A stretch of 46,178 nucleotides of DNA from positions 1 through 46,178 of the forward strand of contig DAHUZE010000018.1 in assembly GCA_027306755.1 (NCBI GenBank), in the 5' to 3' direction. The DNA comes from Acidimicrobiaceae bacterium (GTDB lineage Bacteria > Actinomycetota > Acidimicrobiia > Acidimicrobiales > RAAP-2). Below, one piece after another: positions 6,740-16,027 of this stretch. A model generated the notes under the pieces. That model searched no databases. It was not told the origin of the DNA and worked only from the letters and a program-made list of their open reading frames with translations. Position 1 is the first letter of the stretch; every line of letters starts with the position of its first letter. A program made the position numbers and the translations under genes.

Positions 6740-8740
6740 TCAGCCTCCGTGGAAGGCCCGAACCAGGTAGAAGGTGGCGGGCAGCACGAAGAGCAACCCG
6801 TCCACCCGGTCCAGCACTCCGCCGTGACCCGGGAGGATGCGGCCCATGTCCTTCAGTCCCAGGTGGCGCTTGACCATGGACTCGCACAGGTCGCCGATCG
6901 GGCTGACGACGGCCACCACGATCCCCAGGGCGAGGGCGTGCGTCAGCGTCCACGGATGGATCAAGTGCACGACGCCCACCGACAGGACGATCGCGGCCAC
7001 CGCCCCGCCGATGACACCCTCCCAGGTCTTTCCCGGGCTGACATGGCTCAGGGGCCGGCGGCCCAGCCAGGCTCCCACCGCCAGCGCGCCCACGTCGTAG
7101 GCCACCGCAGCGATGAGGGCTCCCAGCAGGTAGGCCACGCCGTGGCGGTCCGGGAAGAGGGACGGCGACAGCAGTAGGGCCGCAAAGGACCCGAACACCC
7201 CCACCCAGGCGTACACGAGCAGGGTGGCCGCCGTGCTGCGGACCGGATCGGCCCTGCGGTCGACCCCCGCCAGGTGCCAGGCGAACGTCCCCGCCACCAG
7301 GAGCACGCTTACGAGCGGCAGGGCTTCATAGGTCTTGTCGTAGGTGCCGACCACCAGGCCCACCACGGCCACCAGGCCCAGCAGGGTTGCCGGGTGGTAG
7401 CCGGCACTGCGGAACCCGGCAAAGGCCTCCACCGCCGCCAGCCCGATCACCGCGCTGACGACCACCATCGCAGGGACGGTGCCAAAGTGGAAGGCCACCA
7501 GCGCCAGCACGCCGACCACCAGTCCGCTGGCGATGGCAGCGGGCATGTTTCGCCCCGCCCGCTGCGACATCGCGTCTTCGCCGCGGCGAGCCGGTGCCGG
7601 GGATGTTGTTGCCGTGCGCTCCCCCCCCGGGCCAACGGTCCGGGTGCGGCCGGCGTCCCCGCTGCGGGGCCGGTGGCCGCCCGGCGCCCGCACCACCAGG
7701 GAAGGGGCGACCCCTGCGTCCGCTGCGACCGCTGGGTCCTCCACGTCCTCGGCCGCCTCGGCCTCGGGGGGCACCGCCGACCCGGCTCCCCGGCCGCCGG
7801 CGCGGCGTCTGCGGCCGCGTCGTGTCTCGAGATCGGCGGCGAGCGCCTCGTCGGCCGAGATTCCTCCACGCCCCGGCTCCTGCCAAGCCTCCGCCGGGGC
7901 CTCGTCCACCACCGGATCAGCGAGGAACCCTGTCCCATCGCCGCTGCCCGATGCGGCGTGGGCGGGGTGAGGCCGCGGTCGGCCCATGTCCCGGGGCGCC
8001 GGCTCTGCGGGATGCGGGATGCGCATCACGGTCGTCTTCTCCCCCGCCACCAGGTCGGGATCCCAGTCCTCGTCGTCACTGGCCCAGCGGGCGTCGAGCG
8101 CGTCCAGCTCGTCCAGGTCGTGCTCGTCCAGGACCACCGGCTCCTCGCCGGTCCGGGGGGGACCTTCCCAACGGTCGGGAACGGCCGGTGCCGCCTCCCA
8201 CGACGGGAAGAAGTCTTCGCCCGCCTGATCCGCCTCTCCAGCGGGGTCCCGTTCGAGGTCGAAGGCCCACGGCTCCCGGTCGGAGGGGTCGTTCTCGGCC
8301 AGGGGACGCCCTTCGCCGGCGCCTGGCCACAGGGCGGCGTCCAGCGGATCCGCCCGGTCCCAGTCCGAGCGTTCCTCCCGCCACGACGGCTCGGGCACGC
8401 CGGCCCAAGGATCGTCCTCCTCGCCCGCCCGCGGACGTGCCAGGACGGCCGGCACCTCGCCCGTCGGCGCCTCCGTCCAGTGCGGGAGGGCTGGTTCGGG
8501 CTGGGTCGCCCAGTCCTCGGGGCCGAAATCGTCGGCCCCGGGCACGCCGGTGGCCGGAGGCTCGCCGGGAGCCCCGGGCCCGCCGGTGGCCGGCGGCTCG
8601 TCGGTAGGGGCGTCGTCGGGCGCCGGGCCGCTGGCCCGTCGGGCGCCGATGATCCGGACCGGGCCGGTCCTGGGGCCGGTGTAGGGCCCGCGGTCGGGGT
8701 GGTCGTCCACTGTGCTGCCTGTCCTGACGTCGTCTGTCAT
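6740..8740 (-). CDS. cdsA: Phosphatidate cytidylyltransferase with a ~390-residue disordered N-terminal extension
   Basis: CdsA makes CDP-diacylglycerol from phosphatidate and CTP in the membrane, the branch point to phospholipids. The last 276 residues form the complete enzyme: several membrane segments, SPGKTWEGVIGG and the signature SMVKRHLGLKDMGR...GHGGVLDRVD. In front lie about 390 residues rich in Asp, Glu, Pro, Gly and Ala with no recognisable domain (for example DEHDLDELDALDARWASDDE). ATG 8740 is preferred; ATG-equivalent 8785 is possible. An internal ATG at 7570 would give the bare enzyme but has no Shine-Dalgarno. The extension is in frame without stops, so this looks like one long protein. 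Gene order frr-cdsA-dxr is standard. Confidence 0.9.
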   Translation of the reverse strand: MTDDVRTGSTVDDHPDRGPYTGPRTGPVRIIGARRASGPAPDDAPTDEPPATGGPGAPGEPPATGVPGADDFGPEDWATQPEPALPHWTEAPTGEVPAVLARPRAGEEDDPWAGVPEPSWREERSDWDRADPLDAALWPGAGEGRPLAENDPSDREPWAFDLERDPAGEADQAGEDFFPSWEAAPAVPDRWEGPPRTGEEPVVLDEHDLDELDALDARWASDDEDWDPDLVAGEKTTVMRIPHPAEPAPRDMGRPRPHPAHAASGSGDGTGFLADPVVDEAPAEAWQEPGRGGISADEALAADLETRRGRRRRAGGRGAGSAVPPEAEAAEDVEDPAVAADAGVAPSLVVRAPGGHRPRSGDAGRTRTVGPGGERTATTSPAPARRGEDAMSQRAGRNMPAAIASGLVVGVLALVAFHFGTVPAMVVVSAVIGLAAVEAFAGFRSAGYHPATLLGLVAVVGLVVGTYDKTYEALPLVSVLLVAGTFAWHLAGVDRRADPVRSTAATLLVYAWVGVFGSFAALLLSPSLFPDRHGVAYLLGALIAAVAYDVGALAVGAWLGRRPLSHVSPGKTWEGVIGGAVAAIVLSVGVVHLIHPWTLTHALALGIVVAVVSPIGDLCESMVKRHLGLKDMGRILPGHGGVLDRVDGLLFVLPATFYLVRAFHGG

Positions 8741-8806
8741 CGCGCCCCCCGTCGGGCTTGCGCTCTCACAACCCTCGCGGCGCATACCCGCACCGAGAGC
8801 CGGTGC

Positions 8807-9376
8807 TCAAACCTCGAGCAGCTCCTTCTCCTTGTGGGCAAGGAGCTGGTCGACTGCAGTCACCTGTTGCTGCGTGATCTTCTCGAGCTCCTTCTCCACG
8901 CGTTCCAGCTCGTCGGTGGAGAGCGAGCTCGCCTTCTCCATCGCCTCCAGCTCGTGGCGGGTGGCGCGCCGGAGGTTGCGGATGGCCACCCGGCCCTCCT
9001 CGGCCTTGTGCCGGACCACCTTGACCAGCTCCTTGCGCCGCTCCTCGGTCAACGGCGGGAACGCCAGCCGGATCACCGCGCCGTCGTTGGACGGGTTGAT
9101 CCCCAGGTCTGACCCTTGGATGGCCTTCTCGATGGCCCCCAGTGCGCTCTTGTCGTAGGGGGAGAGCACCAGGAGCATGGCGTCGGGAACGGTGAACCCG
9201 GCGATCTGGCGCAGCGGCGTCTGCGTGCCGTAGTAGTCCACGGCCAGATGCTCCACCAGCGCCGGCGAGGCGCGACCCGTGCGCACGGCGGCGAAGTCCG
9301 CCCGCACGTGGTCCACCGCCTTGGCCATCTTGTCGCGGGCTTCCTCCACGACGAGCTCGACCAGGTCGTCGTCCAT
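8807..9376 (-). CDS. frr: Ribosome recycling factor
   Basis: RRF splits post-termination ribosomes together with EF-G. The 189-residue product shows the family pattern: DKMAKAVDHVRADFAAVRTGRASP near the start, GINPSNDGAVIRLAFPPLTEERRKELVK in the middle, then the long helices of domain I ending in LLAHKEKELLEV. Length is typical (about 185). ATG 9376 shares one base with the pyrH stop (TGATG), so a longer upstream frame is rejected. It lies in rpsB-tsf-pyrH-frr order. Confidence 0.97.
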   Translation of the reverse strand: MDDDLVELVVEEARDKMAKAVDHVRADFAAVRTGRASPALVEHLAVDYYGTQTPLRQIAGFTVPDAMLLVLSPYDKSALGAIEKAIQGSDLGINPSNDGAVIRLAFPPLTEERRKELVKVVRHKAEEGRVAIRNLRRATRHELEAMEKASSLSTDELERVEKELEKITQQQVTAVDQLLAHKEKELLEV

Positions 9377-10095
9377 CACCGGACAAGCGTACCGATCCGC
9401 TCGCCGCCGAGCGCACGGCGGAGGTTCCCCGGGGCCATGACGTCGAACACGAGGATCGGGAGGTCGTTGTCCTTGCAGAACGTGATGGCGGTGAGATCCA
9501 TGGCACGCAGGTCCCGGGAGACGACGTCCATGAACGAGATCTCGTCGTATCGGGTGGCGGTGGGGTCCACACGGGGATCGGCGCTGTAGATGCCCTCGAC
9601 ACCCCCGTGCGTCCCTTTCAAGAGAAGCTCGGCCTCGATCTCGGCCGCCCGCAAGGCCGCGGAGGTGTCCGTCGTGAAATAGGGGTTCCCCATGCCGGCG
9701 GCAAAGATCACCACCCGCCCCTTCTCGAGGTGCCGGATGGCCCGCCGGCGAATGTACGGCTCGGCTACCTCGGCCATGTGCACCGCGGTGCACACCCTGG
9801 TGGGCTGGTTCTGGTGCTCCAGGGCGTCCTGCAGTGCAAGCGCGTTGATGACGGTGCCCAACATGCCCATGGTGTCCGAGGTGGCCCGGTCCATCCCTGC
9901 GCCTGCGCCGGTCGTGCCCCGCCAGATGTTGCCGCCGCCGACCATCACGGCCAGCTGCAGGGGCAGCTCTTCGAGCGCACCGGCGATCTCGCCGGCTATC
10001 CGCTCGACCGCCGGGGCGTCGATGGTCTCGTCGGAGGCCGAGGAGGCCAGCGCCTCCCCGGACATCTTGAGGACCAGCCGGCGCGGCTCACCCAT
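9376..10095 (-). CDS. pyrH: Uridylate kinase
   Basis: Bacterial UMP kinase (amino-acid kinase fold) makes UDP from UMP. The 239-residue product has LVLKMSGEAL at the N-terminus, VMVGGGNIWRG, the UMP-binding region TSDTMGMLGTVINALALQDAL, and FAAGMGNPYFTTDTSAALRA. Length and motifs match the family. It starts 36 bases after tsf and overlaps frr by one base. Confidence 0.97.
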   Translation of the reverse strand: MGEPRRLVLKMSGEALASSASDETIDAPAVERIAGEIAGALEELPLQLAVMVGGGNIWRGTTGAGAGMDRATSDTMGMLGTVINALALQDALEHQNQPTRVCTAVHMAEVAEPYIRRRAIRHLEKGRVVIFAAGMGNPYFTTDTSAALRAAEIEAELLLKGTHGGVEGIYSADPRVDPTATRYDEISFMDVVSRDLRAMDLTAITFCKDNDLPILVFDVMAPGNLRRALGGERIGTLVR

Positions 10096-10131
10096 GATCG
10101 GCGCCGTCGGCGGGAACGTCCGGTGCGGAGG

Positions 10132-10926
10132 TCAGGAGCCGATCACCACCTGGGCGAAGCGGACCACTCCGGCCGAGCCCAGCAGGTCGGCGATGGTGCG
10201 CTTCTCGTCCCGCACGTAGGGCTGCTCGAGCAGGACGCGCTCTTTGTACCAGCCGTTCATGCGGCCCTCGACCACCTTGGGCAGCGACGCCTCGGGCTTC
10301 CCTTCATTGCGGCTGATCTCCTCCACGGTCGCCCGCTCCGCCGCCACCTCCTCGGCCGGGACGTCCTCGCGCCGCAGGTACTGCGGCCGGGCGAAGGCGA
10401 TGTGGGTGGCCACTTCGTGGGCCAGCTCCTGGCTGCCCCCCTGGAGGAGCACGAGCACGGAATTGACCCCCCGACCGGCCTGCTGGTGGAGGTACGAGTC
10501 GAGCACCTGGTCCTGGGTGCTCTCCATGCGGACGACGCGCCCGATGGTGATGTTCTCCTGCAGGCTCGTGCGGAGCTTGTCCACCGCGTCCTGACGCCCG
10601 GAAACGGCGTCCTCACCGTCAGCGGCCACCAGCTCGGCCAGCTCGTCAACAAGCGAGACGAACTCTGGCGCCTTGGCCACGAAGTCGGTCTCGCACCGAA
10701 GCTCGACGATCGCCGCCGTCGAGCCCTGACGCACTGCGGCAACCGCGCCCTGCGACGCCTCACGGTCCTCCCGGGCGCTGGCTTTGGCGAGGCCCTTGAC
10801 GCGGAGCCACTGCAGCGCCTCGTCCGTTGTCCCATTGGACTCGTCCAGAGCCCGCTTGGCATCCATCATGCCCACACCGGCCAGTCGGCGAAGGTTCTGA
10901 ACGTCCTTTGCGGTGTAGTCCGGCAT
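10132..10926 (-). CDS. tsf: Elongation factor Ts
   Basis: EF-Ts exchanges GDP for GTP on EF-Tu. The 264-residue product has an N-terminal UBA-like domain (YTAKDVQNLRRLAGVGMMDAKRAL), then VELRCETDFVAKAPEF, and ends in the second core repeat (EGRMNGWYKERVLLEQPYV). Start ATG 10926 is one base after the rpsB stop; a longer frame overlapping rpsB is rejected. The rpsB-tsf pair is almost universal and probably co-translated here. Confidence 0.97.
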   Translation of the reverse strand: MPDYTAKDVQNLRRLAGVGMMDAKRALDESNGTTDEALQWLRVKGLAKASAREDREASQGAVAAVRQGSTAAIVELRCETDFVAKAPEFVSLVDELAELVAADGEDAVSGRQDAVDKLRTSLQENITIGRVVRMESTQDQVLDSYLHQQAGRGVNSVLVLLQGGSQELAHEVATHIAFARPQYLRREDVPAEEVAAERATVEEISRNEGKPEASLPKVVEGRMNGWYKERVLLEQPYVRDEKRTIADLLGSAGVVRFAQVVIGS

Positions 10927-10927
10927 G

Positions 10928-11908
10928 TCAAGCCTCCGTGGCAATCGAGGGGGCCGCGGCCGACCCGTCTGCCCCGGCCACGGCCGGTTCGGTGCTCTCC
11001 GTCGCCGCGCTCGGCGGCCCCGCGGCGTCAGTGGGCGCCGAGCCGGCGGCAACCGGCTCGCTCCGGCCCGCCGTGGTGGCGGTCCCGGCGCGGGCCGACT
11101 CCGGCTCGGGTGGCGGCGCGGGATGGGACGCCTCGACGGTCGCCCGCGGCCGGGGCCGGGGCGGCCCTGACGGGGCGGCGGCCGGGCCGTTGCCCTCGAC
11201 CTGGCGCGGCGCCGGGCGGTGGCTGGCGATCCAGCGGCCCTCGACGACGGCGTCGGCGATCACCCGGCACATCAGCGCTCCCGACCGGATGGCGTCGTCG
11301 TTCCCCGGGATCACGTAGTCGACGACGTCCGGGTCGCAATTCGTGTCCACGACCGCCACTACCGGCATGCGGAGCTTGTTCGCCTCGGTCACGGCGATGT
11401 GCTCCTTCTTCGTGTCGATCACGAAGACGGCCTGCGGGAGCCGGTCCAGGTTGGCGATCCCGCCGAGGTTTCGGGAGAGCTTCTCGAGCTCGCGCACGTG
11501 GCGAAGCGCCTCCCGCTTGGGCATGGCGTCGAAATCGCCTGCTGCCTGCATCGTCCGCAGGTCCTGCATGCGCTTCACACGCCCCGAGACGGTCTGGAAG
11601 TTCGTCAGCATGCCGCCCAGCCACCGCTGGTTGACGTACGGCATCCCGCAGGCTTGGGCGTAGTCCGCCACCGGGCCCTGCGTCTGCTTCTTGGTTCCCA
11701 CGAACAGGACGCTTCCGCCGCCGGCCACCAGGTCGCGGACGAAGCCATAGGCGCTCTCGATGCCGTCGAGCGTCTTGTGCAGGTCGATCAGGTAGATCCC
11801 ATTGCGCTCGCCCAGGATGTAGCGGCGCATCTTGGGGTTCCAGCGACGGGTCTGGTGGCCGAAGTGCACTCCGGCCGTCAAGAGCTGTCGCATCGTGACG
11901 ACGGCCAT
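10928..11908 (-). CDS. rpsB: 30S ribosomal protein uS2 with Pro/Ala-rich C-terminal tail
   Basis: uS2 is a small-subunit protein near the mRNA exit. The first ~235 residues match the family ([57 protein letters not shown]). The product is 326 residues, so about 85 extra residues follow, rich in Ala, Pro, Ser and Glu and probably disordered. GGAGG stands just before the ATG at 11908. A leader of up to 180 bases separates it from xerC. Confidence 0.96.
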   Translation of the reverse strand: MAVVTMRQLLTAGVHFGHQTRRWNPKMRRYILGERNGIYLIDLHKTLDGIESAYGFVRDLVAGGGSVLFVGTKKQTQGPVADYAQACGMPYVNQRWLGGMLTNFQTVSGRVKRMQDLRTMQAAGDFDAMPKREALRHVRELEKLSRNLGGIANLDRLPQAVFVIDTKKEHIAVTEANKLRMPVVAVVDTNCDPDVVDYVIPGNDDAIRSGALMCRVIADAVVEGRWIASHRPAPRQVEGNGPAAAPSGPPRPRPRATVEASHPAPPPEPESARAGTATTAGRSEPVAAGSAPTDAAGPPSAATESTEPAVAGADGSAAAPSIATEA

Positions 11909-12088
11909 ACGGGTTCCTCCAGTCGGTTCTTCTTCCCCGGCGCAGCACCCCCATCGGGGGCGACCGTGGAACGCGCACGGGTGCGGGATAGTTGTGGGTA
12001 ACGGCGCCCGCCGGGCGGCGAGCAGGTGCAGGATACCCGCTCGGGCGGCCCCCCGGCCACCGCAGGGCCACCGGCCACCCCGGGAGCC

Positions 12089-13027
12089 TCAGGCCCGGGG
12101 GTGAGTCCCCGAGTAGATCTCGACCAGCCGCTCCCGGCTCACGTGCGTGTAGATCTGCGTGGTGCGGAGACTGGCGTGCCCGAGCATCTCCTGGACAACC
12201 CGGAGGTCTGCCCCCCCGTCGAGCAAGTGGGTGGCCATCGTGTGGCGCAGGGCGTGGGGATGCGTCGGCACCGGGGACCGCCGGTCCACGATGCGGCGGA
12301 CGTCGCGCGGCCCGAGCCGGTTTCCCCGCCGGTTCAGGAACACTGCCTGCGGCGGGGTCTGCGGGCCGGCCACCAGGGGCCGCCCCTCGTGCACCCATTG
12401 GCGCAGCACGGCCACGGCCCGGTCGTGCACGGGCACCCGGCGCTCCTTTGACCCCTTGCCGAGCACGGTGACGAAGCCCGCGTCCAGGTCCAGACCGCCC
12501 CGGTCCAGACCGCAGAGCTCGGCCACCCGGATCCCCGCGGCGTACAGGAGCTCCACCACGGCGTCGTCCTGGAGGGCGAAGGCCTCAGCCACGGCGCGCC
12601 GCTGCGGGTTGGGGGGGGGCCGGCCGGGGGCAGGCTGGCCGGCTTCGCCGCCGCCGTCCAGGAGCACCGCCAGCTCACCGTGGGACAGCACCGACGGCAG
12701 CCGGCCGGTCGCGGACGGGGCCGTCAGCCGGCCGGAAGGGTCCTCGGCGATCAGGCCGCGGCGCCGGCACCAACCGAAATACGCACGCAGGGCCGCCGCC
12801 TTGCGGGCCACCGACGCCCGGGCGTAGCCGCGGGTCGCGAGGTATGCCAGGTACCGGCGCAGGAGGACCCGCGACACCGCCCCCGGAGCCCGGCACCCGC
12901 CGCGGGCGCTCCATTCCACGAAGGCATCGAGGTCCGAGCGGTAGGCGCGCCGGGTGGCCGGCGCCCGGGCCCCGAGCCAGCGATCGAACTCCTCGAGCTG
13001 CCACGGCGCGCAAACTGCCTCCTCCAC
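12089..13027 (-). CDS. xerC: Tyrosine recombinase XerC
   Basis: XerC-type recombinases resolve chromosome dimers at dif. The N-terminal SAM-like domain (about 5-100) is followed by the catalytic domain. All catalytic residues are visible (numbering from GTG 13027): R167 (AGIRVAEL), K191 ([10 protein letters not shown]), H258 and R261 (HALRH), H284 (GHASL) and Y293 (TQIYTHV). A Gly/Pro-rich insert of about 25 residues lies between the domains. GTG 13027 is preferred over GTG 13057 because TACCGT ends seven bases before it, as at other leaderless starts here. Location upstream of rpsB is common in actinobacteria. No attachment site or mobile element is visible, so this is the housekeeping enzyme. 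Confidence 0.92.
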   Translation of the reverse strand: MEEAVCAPWQLEEFDRWLGARAPATRRAYRSDLDAFVEWSARGGCRAPGAVSRVLLRRYLAYLATRGYARASVARKAAALRAYFGWCRRRGLIAEDPSGRLTAPSATGRLPSVLSHGELAVLLDGGGEAGQPAPGRPPPNPQRRAVAEAFALQDDAVVELLYAAGIRVAELCGLDRGGLDLDAGFVTVLGKGSKERRVPVHDRAVAVLRQWVHEGRPLVAGPQTPPQAVFLNRRGNRLGPRDVRRIVDRRSPVPTHPHALRHTMATHLLDGGADLRVVQEMLGHASLRTTQIYTHVSRERLVEIYSGTHPRA

Positions 13028-13034
13028 CCCTCCT

Positions 13035-13040
13035 ACGGTA
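13035..13040 (-). promoter_or_regulatory. Candidate -10 of a leaderless xerC transcript
   Basis: TACCGT on the minus strand, seven bases before GTG 13027. AGGAGGG lies in the spacer but directly against the start codon, too close for a normal ribosome-binding site. Confidence 0.4.
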
Positions 13041-13110
13041 GCGGTGCCCCGCGGCACGGCTCGGGACCGGGCGCAGCGGCGGGTGTGCCCATGGAGTCTT
13101 CGCGGCGTCG

Positions 13111-13116
13111 TAACCT
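13111..13116 (+). promoter_or_regulatory. Candidate -10 of a leaderless response-regulator transcript
   Basis: TAACCT, six bases before ATG 13123, with no Shine-Dalgarno between. Transcription would start at or next to the A of the start codon. Confidence 0.5.
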
Positions 13117-13122
13117 TTCGGC

Positions 13123-13806
13123 ATGAGCAGCCGCATCCTGGTGGTGGAGGACGACGAGCGGATCCGCTCGTCCATGCGGCTCGCCCTGGAGGGCGAGGGG
13201 TACGAGGTCGACGAGGCGGCCACCGGGGAGGAGGCGTTGGACCGGTTTGCGGCGCGTCCCGCGGACGTGGCGCTCATCGACCTGATGCTGCCCGGCATGG
13301 ACGGCTTCGAGTGCTGCCGGGCGCTGCGACGTCAGAGCGCGGTCCCGATCATCATCGTGACCGCCCGGACCGACACCCACGACGTGGTGGCGGGCCTTGA
13401 GGCGGGCGCGGACGACTACGTGACCAAGCCGTTCGTCACCAAAGAGCTGGGGGCCAGGATCCGCGCCCTGCTGCGCCGGGTCCGTCCGGCCGACGAGGAG
13501 CCCGCGATCTTCACCTTCGGGGACATGGAGCTGGCACCCGAAGAGGGCGTCCTCCGCCGGAAGGACGGCACCGAGGTCCACTGCACGAAGACCGAGTTCC
13601 GCCTCCTGTGCGAGCTGGCGGCCAGCCCGAACAAGGTGCTGAGCCGGGAGCAGCTGCTCGACCGGGTGTGGGGGTACGACTACTTCGGGGACGGCCGCCT
13701 GGTGGACGTCCACATCCGGCGCCTGCGCACCAAGATCGAGCCCGACCCCGCACTGCCCCGCCACATCCTCACCGTCCGGGGCATGGGCTACAAGCTTGTG
13801 CCCTGA
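13123..13806 (+). CDS. OmpR/PhoB-family response regulator (MtrA-like)
   Basis: A 227-residue two-component DNA-binding regulator. The receiver domain has D10/D11, the phosphoacceptor D53 ([12 protein letters not shown]), T80 and K102 (DDYVTKPF). The C-terminal winged helix follows ([32 protein letters not shown] and [13 protein letters not shown], ending [10 protein letters not shown]). The kinase starts within its last codons, and a GerMN lipoprotein follows. The order regulator-kinase-GerMN lipoprotein resembles actinobacterial mtrA-mtrB-lpqB, which controls cell-wall and division genes. The orthology is inferred from order and domain type. Confidence 0.93.
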   Translation: MSSRILVVEDDERIRSSMRLALEGEGYEVDEAATGEEALDRFAARPADVALIDLMLPGMDGFECCRALRRQSAVPIIIVTARTDTHDVVAGLEAGADDYVTKPFVTKELGARIRALLRRVRPADEEPAIFTFGDMELAPEEGVLRRKDGTEVHCTKTEFRLLCELAASPNKVLSREQLLDRVWGYDYFGDGRLVDVHIRRLRTKIEPDPALPRHILTVRGMGYKLVP

Positions 13807-15325
13807 GGAGCGACCCGCGCGGCGCCCGGCCCTGTGGACCCGGCTCGGCCTCCGGGCACGGGTGACGGTCACCTTCGCCCTTGGCGCGCTGATCCTCTCG
13901 GTGCTCATGGGGACGATCAGCTACCTGACCACCCGCCACTTCCTGGTGGGCGAGCGCGAGACCACATCGATCAACCTGGCGTTCAAGAACGCGGCGCAGG
14001 TGCAGGAGGACATCGTCCTGCACCAGCAGAACAAGACAAAGCCCATCAAGACAACCATCGTCAGCGCCCTGTCCACCGCGGACTCCGGCACCGCCACAGC
14101 CCACTCGCTCCTGCGCTACGGCGGCGCCTGGTACGTCGCCACGCTGTCCTACGACGAGAACGCCCTGCCGCCGAGCCTTCTCCGCGCCCTGGGCACCGAT
14201 GCCGCCACCACGCAAACCTTCGTGAACGCCACAGGGGCCCAGATCGCCGTGGGCGTGCAGATCCACCCCATCCACGCGGTGTACGTGGAGGTCTTCACCA
14301 TCTCGGACCTGGCGCACACGTTGCGGGTGCTGCTACTCGCCCTGGTGAGCGCCGGCCTGGTCACGACCGTCTTCGGCGCCGCACTTGGCCGCTGGGCCAG
14401 CGGGCGCTCGCTCAGCCCGCTGACGGGGGTCTCACGGGTGGCGGTCGCCATCGCCGGCGGTGAGCTGGGCACCCGCTTGGCGGCGGCTCCCGCGGATCCG
14501 GACCTGGCCGCGCTGACCACCTCGTTCAACCGCATGGTGGACCAGCTCCAGGAGCGCATCGAGCGCGAGGCCCGCTTCACCTCCGACGTCAGCCACGAGC
14601 TGCGCTCGCCCCTGACCACGCTCGCGGCCAGCCTGGAGGTCCTCGAGCACCAGTCAGCGGAGCTGGCGCCCTCCAGCCGGCGGGCCCTGGAGCTCCTCGC
14701 TGCCGATGTCCGGCGGTTCCAGCGGATGGTGGGCGACCTGCTCGAGATCTCCCGCTCGGACACGGGCTCGGCGGACGTCTCACTGGAAGAGGTGCGGCCC
14801 GGCGAGCTCGTGCGACGGGCCATCGCCGCAGCCCGGCGCTCCCTGCCCGACCCCGGCGCCGAGCCGGCGATCTGGGTGGACCCGGAGCTGGAGCGTGTCC
14901 GGCTGTCGGTGGACAAGCGCCGGTTCGAGCGGGTGATGACCAACCTGATGGAGAACGCCGCCCACTACGGCGGGGGGGCCACGTCCGTCCGTGTGGACCG
15001 CGGACCGGCGAGCGGGGACGGCGGCGGTACAGGCGCCGGGACATCGGTCCGGATCTCGGTCGAGGACCGGGGGCCGGGGGTGCCCGAGGTCGAGCGGGCC
15101 CGGGTGTTCGAGCGCTTCTACCGGGGCCACGCCGCCTTCCAGCGCGGAGCCGGCACCGGCACCGGGCTCGGGCTGGCCTTGGTGGCCGAGCACGTGCGGC
15201 TGCACGGCGGGCGGGTCTGGGCCGACGAGGCCGAAGGAGGCGGTGCGCGGTTCACCATCGAGCTGCCGGGACACGTGGCGGACGAAGACGAGGACGCGAC
15301 AGCGCCCATGGCCCGATGGCCATGA
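13796..15325 (+). CDS. Sensor histidine kinase (MtrB-like)
   Basis: A 509-residue membrane kinase. Membrane segments at about 23-45 and 175-198 flank an extracytoplasmic domain of about 130 residues. A HAMP region (about 200-252) follows, then the dimerisation helix with phospho-accepting H267 (SDVSHELRSP), the N box (NLMENAAHY), G1 (DRGPGVP), F box (FERFYRG) and G2 (GTGTGLGLAL). The start is taken as TTG 13796, which overlaps the regulator by 11 bases; the only later in-frame alternative at 13862 would remove the basic N-terminal flank of the first membrane helix. A short acidic C-terminal tail overlaps the next gene. It surely pairs with the regulator upstream. Confidence 0.92.
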   Translation: MCPEERPARRPALWTRLGLRARVTVTFALGALILSVLMGTISYLTTRHFLVGERETTSINLAFKNAAQVQEDIVLHQQNKTKPIKTTIVSALSTADSGTATAHSLLRYGGAWYVATLSYDENALPPSLLRALGTDAATTQTFVNATGAQIAVGVQIHPIHAVYVEVFTISDLAHTLRVLLLALVSAGLVTTVFGAALGRWASGRSLSPLTGVSRVAVAIAGGELGTRLAAAPADPDLAALTTSFNRMVDQLQERIEREARFTSDVSHELRSPLTTLAASLEVLEHQSAELAPSSRRALELLAADVRRFQRMVGDLLEISRSDTGSADVSLEEVRPGELVRRAIAAARRSLPDPGAEPAIWVDPELERVRLSVDKRRFERVMTNLMENAAHYGGGATSVRVDRGPASGDGGGTGAGTSVRISVEDRGPGVPEVERARVFERFYRGHAAFQRGAGTGTGLGLALVAEHVRLHGGRVWADEAEGGGARFTIELPGHVADEDEDATAPMARWP

Positions 15326-15990
15326 CCGGGCGCCCCGGGCTCCGCCGCCCGCACGGCCCGGCCGCGGCGGGCGCGCTGGCGGCCATGTCAGCCGGCTTGA
15401 TGCTGGCCGGCTGTGGCATCCCCACCCAGGCCACGGCCCGTGCCATCCCCGCCAGCGAGGTGCCCCGGAACGTGAACGCCTCGCCCGTGACGACGACCAC
15501 TGATGCGGCCACACGGGCGGGGGCCGTCCCCACCCCCGTCTACTTCATCAGCACAGGCGCGTACATCGTTCCCAAGTCCCGGTACGTGAAGCCGTCTGCG
15601 ACCGTCACAGCGGCGATCGACACCCTGCTGGCGGGGCCGACCACACGGGAGCTGTACAGCACAGGGACCACGACGGCGTTTCCACGGGGCACGGGCATAA
15701 GGCTCCTGCACACCAGCGTCGCCGGCAACGTGGTCACCCTCAACTTCAACACCACATTCGGGTTTCTCTCGAATACCGAGGAAGTGCTCGGCGTGGCCCA
15801 GGTCGTCTACACCGCGACCGAGGCCCTCAAGGCGACCGATGGGGTCATCATCGAGATCAACGGCGGCCCCATTCCGGTGCCGATGGCGTCGGGCCAGCTG
15901 ACCAGCGCCCCGGTGCACCAGTCGAGCTACGCCGCGCTGCTCAAGCCGGCCACACCGGCCACAAGCACCACCACGTCCGCAGCACCGTGA
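15316..15990 (+). CDS. GerMN-domain lipoprotein (LpqB-like, without propeller)
   Basis: A 224-residue secreted lipoprotein. The N-terminal signal ends in the lipobox LAGC (C33). The rest is a GerMN (sporulation/germination) domain, seen in TPVYFISTGAYIVPKSR, ATVTAAIDTLLAGPTTRE, NVVTLNFNTTF and LGVAQVVYTATE, then a short Thr/Ala/Ser tail. Mycobacterial LpqB, found at this place after mtrB, carries GerMN plus a C-terminal propeller; here only GerMN is present. Start: ATG 15316, or ATG 15322, which overlaps the kinase stop as ATGA. It probably modulates the kinase from outside the membrane, which is inference from context. Confidence 0.88.
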   Translation: MAMTGRPGLRRPHGPAAAGALAAMSAGLMLAGCGIPTQATARAIPASEVPRNVNASPVTTTTDAATRAGAVPTPVYFISTGAYIVPKSRYVKPSATVTAAIDTLLAGPTTRELYSTGTTTAFPRGTGIRLLHTSVAGNVVTLNFNTTFGFLSNTEEVLGVAQVVYTATEALKATDGVIIEINGGPIPVPMASGQLTSAPVHQSSYAALLKPATPATSTTTSAAP

Positions 15991-15991
15991 C

Positions 15992-16015
15992 CCGGCACGG
16001 CCTCCACTGTGCCGG
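15992..16015. terminator. Hairpin between convergent GerMN lipoprotein and rsfS genes
   Basis: CCGGCAC, a ten-base loop, then GTGCCGG: a perfect 7-bp stem starting two bases after the lipoprotein stop and ending 12 bases before the rsfS stop. There is no T-run. Position between converging genes suggests a bidirectional terminator. Confidence 0.45.
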
Positions 16016-16027
16016 TCGCCGGCTCAG

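Noticed and set aside
12089-13027. Integrase of a mobile element
   Set aside because: The tyrosine recombinase lies in the normal XerC position beside rpsB, with no attachment repeats, cargo or change in base composition.
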